Position numbers and translations under genes: made by a program
Notes under the pieces: model-generated
Seen by the model: only the letters and a program-made list of their open reading frames with translations
Databases searched by the model: none
Told to the model about the DNA's origin: nothing
Part shown: piece after piece, positions 6,114 to 10,403 of the stretch
Numbering within the stretch: the first letter of the stretch is position 1
Layout of the letters: every line of letters starts with the position of its first letter
Source of the DNA: Alphaproteobacteria bacterium
Lineage (GTDB): Bacteria > Pseudomonadota > Alphaproteobacteria > Micropepsales > Micropepsaceae
Reading direction: 5' to 3'
Length of the DNA stretch: 10,403 nt
Assembly (NCBI GenBank): GCA_028869355.1
Contig: JAGWSK010000394.1
Location: 1 to 10,403 of the forward strand

Positions 6114-6989
6114 GTGGCCGCGAACCGGGCATTGGATCTCGAAGCATTCGCCGCCGGGAAAACCGCTCAGGCGCAGCGCGAGGTCATTGACCGGCACTCC
6201 GTGATCGTTCGCGCGACACATTGGATCAACGCGCTGTGCCTGACGCTGCTGCTGATGAGCGGGCTGAGAATTCTGGCGGCTCACCCCGCGCTCTATTGGG
6301 GCAACTACGGCTATTACGGTGTGCCGTCATGGATCTCGATTTCCGATACGTTTGATGACGTCACCGCGCGCGAGATCGGCGTGACACGCGTCGGCGATTA
6401 CAGCTTCGATACCACCGGTATTCTGGGTGTCGGTTACAACTCCGATGGGCGGCCGGTGGTGCGCGCGTTTCCGCGCTGGATGACACTGGGCGCCGGTCTC
6501 GGAATTGCACGCGACTGGCATTTCTTTCTGGCGTGGGCATTCGTGATCAATGGGACCGTGTATCTGCTGGCGGGATTTCTGAGTGGACATTTCCGCCGCG
6601 ATCTCGCGCCTTCCACCGGCGAGCTCCGTGCGCAACATATCCTGCGCGACCTTCTCGACCATTTGCGGCTGCGCCATGGGCGCGGCGAGGCAGCAAAACG
6701 CTACAATGTGCTGCAGAAGCTCGCTTACCTGACAGTCGTTTTCGTTCTGCTGCCGGTCATGGTCGTCAGCGGGTTGACGATGTCTCCTGCCGTGACGGCG
6801 GCCTTTCCGTTCCTGTTCGATGTTTTCGGCGGACGGCAGTCGGCGCGCACCATCCATTTCATCGCCGCAAATCTGCTGCTGATTTTCGTTTTGGTGCATG
6901 TGATCGAGGTCTTGCTGTCCGGCGCGTTCAATCTGATGCGCTCGATGATCACGGGACGATATGCGGTAGGGCCGGAGGAGCCGGCATGA
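6114..6989 (+). CDS. Membrane cytochrome b (b561/Ni-hydrogenase cytochrome b type) subunit
   Basis: Integral membrane diheme cytochrome b of 291 aa, the electron-transfer partner of the molybdoenzyme encoded next. Four membrane helices are visible at about 31-54, 132-156, 202-224 and 246-270. Candidate heme ligands are His36 (ATHWIN), His136 (DWHFF), and the helix-4 pair His248 and His262, 14 residues apart as is usual for this fold. A long hydrophilic loop (about 58-128, rich in Gly, Tyr and Asp) joins helices 1 and 2. Start is the GTG at 6114 with AGGGGA six bases upstream. The stop overlaps the next gene's start in an ATGA, indicating translational coupling. The family is often labelled thiosulfate reductase cytochrome b. 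It is not MsrQ-like, although the partner has the MsrP fold. Quinol or quinone is the probable electron partner. Confidence 0.9.
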   Translation: MAANRALDLEAFAAGKTAQAQREVIDRHSVIVRATHWINALCLTLLLMSGLRILAAHPALYWGNYGYYGVPSWISISDTFDDVTAREIGVTRVGDYSFDTTGILGVGYNSDGRPVVRAFPRWMTLGAGLGIARDWHFFLAWAFVINGTVYLLAGFLSGHFRRDLAPSTGELRAQHILRDLLDHLRLRHGRGEAAKRYNVLQKLAYLTVVFVLLPVMVVSGLTMSPAVTAAFPFLFDVFGGRQSARTIHFIAANLLLIFVLVHVIEVLLSGAFNLMRSMITGRYAVGPEEPA

Positions 6990-7747
6990 GCCTTCGCATC
7001 ACCCGTCGCAGAGTGCTGACCGGCGGCACCGCGCTTGGCATGGGCCTGCTCACGGGTTGTGATGGTCGCGCTTCAGATGCACCGATCCAGCGGCTGTTCG
7101 ATTTCGGACAGTTCCTGTCGTTGCATGGACAACGCCTGCTGCTGTCGGCGCAACCTCTCGTGCGCGAATACTCGCCGGCCGACATCTCGCCGGACTTTCC
7201 ACCCAACGGCACGGAAATGCCGGACGGCGAGGATTATTTCCGGATGGCCACGTCGGAATTCGCCTCGTGGCGTCTGGTCATCGATGGCCTTGTGCGTAAC
7301 AGGCTGTCGCTGTCACTCGGGGAATTCAAAAAGCTGCCCGCACGCACGCAGATCACGATGCATAGTTGCGACGAGGGCTGGAGCGCGATTGGGCAATGGA
7401 AAGGCGTTCAGCTGAGCCATGTCCTGCGGATGGCAGGCTTGATGCCGCAAGCGCGGTATCTCGTGTTCCATTGCCTCGATCAGATGGATGACGGCGAGTT
7501 CTATTATGAGAGCATAGATCTGTTCGATGCCTTCCATCCGCAGACAATTCTTGCCTATGGGATGAACGGACACGATCTGCCGGTGGCGCATGGCGCTCCC
7601 CTGCGCCTGCGGGTGGAGCGGCAGATTGGCTACAAACACGCCAAATATATCGCTCGCATTGAAGCCGTCGAGAAACTGGAACGCTTCGGATTGGGCCGTG
7701 GCGGTTACTGGCCTGATCGCGGGTATCAATGGTACGCGGGATTGTAA
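6986..7747 (+). CDS. Tat-exported molybdopterin-dependent oxidoreductase (sulfite oxidase/MsrP fold)
   Basis: A 253-aa enzyme with the oxidoreductase molybdopterin-binding domain. The N-terminus has a twin-arginine signal (TRRRVL at 6-11, hydrophobic stretch, then LTGC at 22-25), so it is predicted to fold in the cytoplasm and be exported with its cofactor. The LTGC also matches a lipobox, so Cys25 may be lipid-anchored. The Mo-coordinating cysteine is Cys128 in MHSCDEGWSAIGQWKGV, the motif that identifies the fold. LVIDGLVRN, GMNGHDLPVAHGAPLRL and QIGYKHAKYI follow in the family's order. GGAGGAG lies just before the ATG, and the start overlaps the stop of the cytochrome b gene, so the two are almost certainly one complex with its Mo centre in the periplasm. 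The substrate could be a sulfoxide, sulfite or another small oxo acceptor; the sequence does not decide. A longer frame upstream in this phase is only overlap with the cytochrome gene. Confidence 0.92.
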   Translation: MSLRITRRRVLTGGTALGMGLLTGCDGRASDAPIQRLFDFGQFLSLHGQRLLLSAQPLVREYSPADISPDFPPNGTEMPDGEDYFRMATSEFASWRLVIDGLVRNRLSLSLGEFKKLPARTQITMHSCDEGWSAIGQWKGVQLSHVLRMAGLMPQARYLVFHCLDQMDDGEFYYESIDLFDAFHPQTILAYGMNGHDLPVAHGAPLRLRVERQIGYKHAKYIARIEAVEKLERFGLGRGGYWPDRGYQWYAGL

Positions 7748-7748
7748 C

Positions 7749-7768
7749 GGCGGCGGATCGCAGCCGCC
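7749..7768 (+). terminator. Possible hairpin just after the oxidoreductase stop
   Basis: GGCGGC (7749-7754) and GCCGCC (7763-7768) form a 6-bp GC stem with an 8-base loop, starting one base after the TAA. There is no T-run after it, so intrinsic termination would be weak; it could instead protect the 3' end of the message or be chance in GC-rich DNA. Confidence 0.3.
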
Positions 7769-7818
7769 AGCCAGCCGCCCCTCAATCTGCGCGCCTGCCA
7801 ACCAGGAGGACTCCAATC

Positions 7819-8292
7819 ATGAAAACCCCGTGGCTTGCCGCACTGATCATCGTTGCGTGCTCTGAAGCTCTCTCGGCGCAACAACCGAACGCGCCCAGGG
7901 CAGCTATGACCGTCGACGTGCCCGATGTCGTTGCCGAGGTGAAGGCCGCCTATGACCGGTATAATGACGCGGTCAACGCGGGAAACATCGCCGTTCTGAA
8001 CTCTACCTTCCGGGATGACCCGCGCACCATCCGCTATGGCCAGGCGGAGAATCTTTACGGCTACAAAGAAATTGCGGGGTTCCGCGCTGCTGCGCGCCCG
8101 CTTGATCCACCCCGAACACTATCGAAGACTGTCATCACGACCTACGGGCGCGATTTCGCCGTGGCCTCAACGCTAACTTATCGTGCCAATCAGCGCGGTA
8201 AAGTCGGCCGCCAAATGCAGACCTGGGTTCGATTCCCGGACGGTTGGCATGTGGTCGCAGCGCATGTGAGCACCATAGACGAGCCCAAATAA
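7819..8292 (+). CDS. Exported HpxZ/AtzH-like protein (DUF3225, SnoaL-like fold)
   Basis: From residue 30 (MTVDVPDVVAEVKAAYDRYN) to the end it follows the whole HpxZ/AtzH-like family: RDDPRTIRYGQAENLYGY, KEIAGFRAAARPL, TTYGRDFAVASTLTY, then GRQMQTWVRFPDGWHVVAAH with VSTIDEP. Cytoplasmic members such as AtzH assist amidases or help oxalurate/allantoin breakdown and are about 125-130 aa, starting where Met30 lies here. This gene adds a 29-residue leader, MKTPWLAALIIVACSEALSA then QQPN, which reads as a signal peptide: cleavage after Ala20, or a lipobox IVAC with Cys14. AGGAGGA lies eight bases before the ATG at 7819, so this start is well supported; Met30 lacks a comparable ribosome binding site. 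No amidase gene adjoins it. The next gene is an exported peptidase. Confidence 0.85.
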   Translation: MKTPWLAALIIVACSEALSAQQPNAPRAAMTVDVPDVVAEVKAAYDRYNDAVNAGNIAVLNSTFRDDPRTIRYGQAENLYGYKEIAGFRAAARPLDPPRTLSKTVITTYGRDFAVASTLTYRANQRGKVGRQMQTWVRFPDGWHVVAAHVSTIDEPK

Positions 8293-8416
8293 ACCGCCGA
8301 TCGAATCCGGCCGGTGTGCTTGGGCCGGAAGATGCGACAGGCGAAGGCCGGATTGTGAATACGCTCTGGCCGGTCTTGGCCAAGCCTGATCTACTCCTTT
8401 CGAAAGGGGGGATCGA
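8293..8416 (+). repeat. GGCCGG-rich spacer with hairpin
   Basis: In 67 bases the motif GGCCGG (or its reverse complement CCGGCC) occurs at 8307, 8323, 8346 and 8368. TCCGGCC (8306-8312) and GGCCGGA (8323-8329) form a 7-bp stem with a 10-base loop, 13 bases after the upstream stop. CTTGGCCAAG at 8375-8384 is a perfect 10-base palindrome. No T-run follows. Alternative pairings between the copies are possible, so the spacer may act as a structured RNA between the two genes. Confidence 0.45.
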
Positions 8417-9772
8417 ATGAAGCTTTGTGCCGCTTTTCTGTGCCTCTGCCTTGCCGCCTCAACAGCCTGGGCCGACGCCAATACGGCGGCGCGCCTGCGT
8501 GACCAGGCGCTCAATGATGAGACGGCCTGGAATGTCCTTGAGTCGCTGACCACCGAGATTGGTCCGCGGCCCGCCGGTTCACCCGCCATAGCGCGCGCTC
8601 GTGATTGGGGCGTAGCCAAGCTGAACGCGCTCGGCTTCGCCAATGTACACATCGAGGCTTTTGCGAAACGGGCGTGGGTGCGGGGTCCGGAAAGCGGCGA
8701 GATCATAGGTCCGGAGCCACGCAAGCTGGCGCTGCTCGGTCTTGGCATGAGCCCACCGGCTCCGGCAGGTGGCCTGGCAGGACAAGTGGTGGTCTTCGCC
8801 AGCCTGGCCGAATTGCAAGCGGCGCCACTTGACTGCTGCACCGGTAAGATTGTGCTGGTCAATCAGCCTATGATCCGCACCCAGGACGCTTCCGGTTACG
8901 ACATCGCGGTGAAAGCGCGTTCAGCCGCGCCTGAAGCCGCCAGGCGCGGCGCCATCGCCTATCTTGTGCGCTCTATATCCACCTCGACCAATCGCAATCC
9001 CCATACCGGCTCCATGGGTCGTCCGCGGGCGGGCGAAAAGACGGTGCCTGCCGCCGCGATTGGCGTACCCGACGCTGAAATTCTGGCGCATTTGGCAGCG
9101 CGCGGGCCGGTCAGTGTGCACCTGTCGTTGCAATCGACATTGATCGACACCACAGCCTGGACTGTCAGTGGCGACATTCCAGGGACCGATCCCAAAGCAG
9201 GCGTCATTGTCATTGGTGGTCATCTCGACAGCTGGGATCCCGGGACCGGCGCAATCGATGACGGCGCGGGAATCGCTATCACCGTGGCGGCCGCCAAACT
9301 GGTGGCGACCACCCATCCGAGAAGGACGATCCGGGTCGTCATGTGGGGCTCGGAAGAAACCGGCGGCTCGGGAGCGGCGTATCTCGCCGCCCACAAGAAC
9401 GATCTGGACAGTATCGTGATCGCGGGTGAAAGCGACCTGGGTGCAGATAGAATCTACAGCCTTCAGCTTCCTGCAGGCGCCTGGCCGAACCCTTCCATCG
9501 CTCCGCTGGAAGCCGTCCTGGCGCCCCTTGAAGTGATTGCCTCACCGGTGCCGGCAACCGATGGGGGCGCCGATATAGAAAATATCCAGAGCGCGGGTGT
9601 GCCGATATTGGCGCTGAATCAGGATGCGACGCGGTATTTCGACTATCACCACTCCGCCGACGATACGTTGGCAATCGTGGACCCGCAGCAACTGAAACAG
9701 AATGTGGCAGCCTGGGCGGCAGCGCTGTCCGTCCTGGCCGACAGCACCGTGGATTTCCGGCGCAAGAAGTAG
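8417..9772 (+). CDS. Exported M28-family metallopeptidase, carboxypeptidase Q-like
   Basis: Secreted or periplasmic di-zinc peptidase of 451 aa. Signal peptide MKLCAAFLCLCLAASTAWA, cleavage predicted after Ala19. A PA-like insert (roughly 105-240) carries the TGKIVLVNQP stretch. Metal and catalytic residues of the M28 fold are all visible: His269 and Asp271 in GGHLDSWDPG, Asp281 in AIDDGAG, Glu313 and Glu314 in MWGSEETGGSG, Asp340 in GESDLGAD, and His411/His412 in DYHHSADDT. The pattern GGHLDSWD, GAxDDG, YHHSxDDT resembles carboxypeptidase Q (plasma glutamate carboxypeptidase), which releases amino acids from small dipeptides; specificity here is inferred. AAAGGGGGG before the ATG is a strong ribosome binding site. 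The structured 124-base spacer separates it from the HpxZ-like gene, with which it may be co-transcribed. Confidence 0.92.
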   Translation: MKLCAAFLCLCLAASTAWADANTAARLRDQALNDETAWNVLESLTTEIGPRPAGSPAIARARDWGVAKLNALGFANVHIEAFAKRAWVRGPESGEIIGPEPRKLALLGLGMSPPAPAGGLAGQVVVFASLAELQAAPLDCCTGKIVLVNQPMIRTQDASGYDIAVKARSAAPEAARRGAIAYLVRSISTSTNRNPHTGSMGRPRAGEKTVPAAAIGVPDAEILAHLAARGPVSVHLSLQSTLIDTTAWTVSGDIPGTDPKAGVIVIGGHLDSWDPGTGAIDDGAGIAITVAAAKLVATTHPRRTIRVVMWGSEETGGSGAAYLAAHKNDLDSIVIAGESDLGADRIYSLQLPAGAWPNPSIAPLEAVLAPLEVIASPVPATDGGADIENIQSAGVPILALNQDATRYFDYHHSADDTLAIVDPQQLKQNVAAWAAALSVLADSTVDFRRKK

Positions 9773-9884
9773 GCCTTCGGCTAGCCCATCAGGCGAGTTC
9801 CAATGTACTCGCGAGGTAAACGCCGCCTTGTGATTGCCGTGCCGCGCCGGCCACTCATAGGGGAGCTTTTGCTTGCTGCGGCCC

Positions 9885-9913
9885 CTGGAGCAGGAGCAAG
9901 ATGGCGGCTCCAG
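9885..9913. repeat. 7-bp inverted repeat before the aldo/keto reductase gene
   Basis: CTGGAGC (9885-9891) and GCTCCAG (9907-9913) are perfect inverted copies with a 15-base spacer, ending 51 bases before the start codon at 9965. A TACAAT at 9933-9938 downstream is a possible -10 box without a good -35. The repeat could be an operator or a hairpin. Confidence 0.35.
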
Positions 9914-9964
9914 TACCAAGGGTGATCTCCGTTACAATTGTCTGACAGGAAGGAGATGGACACC

Positions 9965-10403
9965 ATGGACAAGCATCTGCTTAGCCGGCGTCAATTTGGT
10001 GCGCGGTGTGCGGCCCTCGGCGTATCGGTGCCTGCCTCAAGTGCAATGATGGCAGTCCAGGCAAGTGCGCAGGATACTGGCACCGGCGCGGAATCGAACC
10101 CTGCACCGCGTACCGTCACGTTTCCGGATGGCGCGACCGTCCCGGCGCTCGGTCAGGGCAGCTGGCATCTCGCTGAGGGTAGGCATCCATACGCGGTTGA
10201 GGAAGAGGCGATGCGCACAGGCATCGCGCTTGGCATGACGTTGATCGACACGTCGCGAAATTATGCAGACGGCCGCACCGAGAGCCTCATTGGCCGCGTG
10301 ATAGCCGGTCAGCGCGACCGTGTATTTCTGGTCTCCAAGGTGCAGGCGGACGAGATTGTTGCAGGCCGGTTCGCGCGTGCTTTCGAGGGAAGCCTCAGTC
10401 GTC
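9965..10403 (+). CDS. Tat-exported aldo/keto reductase, N-terminal part (3' end outside window)
   Basis: NADPH-dependent carbonyl reductase fold, first 146 residues visible. The leader has a twin-arginine motif (SRRQFG at 7-12) and a hydrophobic stretch ending in AMMAVQASAQ, so the protein is predicted to be exported by Tat. The core starts at RTVTFPDGATVPALGQGSWH (the family's early GLGTW-like strand). Asp95 and Tyr100 in LIDTSRNYADG and Lys125 in FLVSKV occupy the positions of three of the four catalytic residues; the histidine lies beyond the edge. The spacing DTSRNY, followed by A-D-G-R-T-E, matches DTAxxYGxxE with a small change. AAGGAG lies nine bases before the ATG at 9965; an in-frame ATG at 9956 would add MDT but sits directly against that site. 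A 192-base gap from the peptidase gene suggests its own promoter. Confidence 0.88.
   Translation, partial: MDKHLLSRRQFGARCAALGVSVPASSAMMAVQASAQDTGTGAESNPAPRTVTFPDGATVPALGQGSWHLAEGRHPYAVEEEAMRTGIALGMTLIDTSRNYADGRTESLIGRVIAGQRDRVFLVSKVQADEIVAGRFARAFEGSLSR

Noticed and set aside
5838..6284. A 148-codon minus-strand open frame across the start of the cytochrome gene.
   Set aside because: Half of it is antisense to the cytochrome gene, the rest has no family pattern, and the GTG at 6114 with AGGGGA is a better explanation.
6533..6985. An upstream in-phase extension of the molybdopterin oxidoreductase frame.
   Set aside because: It overlaps the cytochrome b gene and reads as Arg/Ala-rich noise. 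The ATG at 6986 has GGAGGAG and the Tat signal right after it.
9773..9790. GGCCTTCGGCTA after the peptidase stop as a terminator.
   Set aside because: Only three to four base pairs can form and no T-run follows.

Overview
The window looks like a GC-rich alphaproteobacterial chromosome segment. The best taxonomic marker is a GcrA-type C-terminal domain (5494-5781, minus), a family characteristic of Alphaproteobacteria. The MoaA, XDH-family and HpxZ/AtzH-like sequences also read like Hyphomicrobiales-type proteins. No tRNA, rRNA, CRISPR array, insertion sequence or transposase is visible.

Layout. 1-929 (minus): the N-terminal half of moaA, running off the left edge, preceded by a GFA-family zinc protein. 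930-1372: a non-coding region with short repeats and palindromes. 1373-4837 (plus): a large molybdenum hydroxylase subunit of the xanthine dehydrogenase/CO dehydrogenase superfamily, then an SsuA/THI5-type periplasmic binding protein with its own strong ribosome binding site. 4838-5487: a spacer with no recognisable gene, a 60-aa small protein, and an out-of-frame remnant of a SnoaL-like gene overlapping its 3' end. 5494-5781 (minus): a protein with only the C-terminal domain of GcrA. 5782-6113: a divergent intergenic region with a palindrome, a TATAAT box and an 8-bp inverted repeat. 6114-7747 (plus): a translationally coupled pair, a four-helix b-type cytochrome and a Tat-exported molybdopterin oxidoreductase of the sulfite oxidase/MsrP fold. 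7819-10403 (plus): an exported HpxZ/AtzH-like SnoaL-fold protein, an exported M28 metallopeptidase resembling carboxypeptidase Q, and the start of a Tat-exported aldo/keto reductase that runs off the right edge.

How the genes relate. Molybdenum recurs: a cofactor biosynthesis gene (moaA) and two unrelated molybdoenzymes lie within 8 kb. The cytochrome/oxidoreductase pair is a clear functional unit, with membrane heme passing electrons to or from a periplasmic Mo centre. The XDH-family subunit lacks its usual FeS and FAD partner genes, and the binding protein lacks a permease and ATPase, so both appear to depend on partners elsewhere. The right-hand genes share predicted export but no pathway can be named. 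I see no convincing wholly new system. The most unusual items are the exported HpxZ-like protein, the GcrA C-terminal-only protein, the small gene fused to a decayed SnoaL gene, and the CCGCTACA repeat cluster before the XDH gene.
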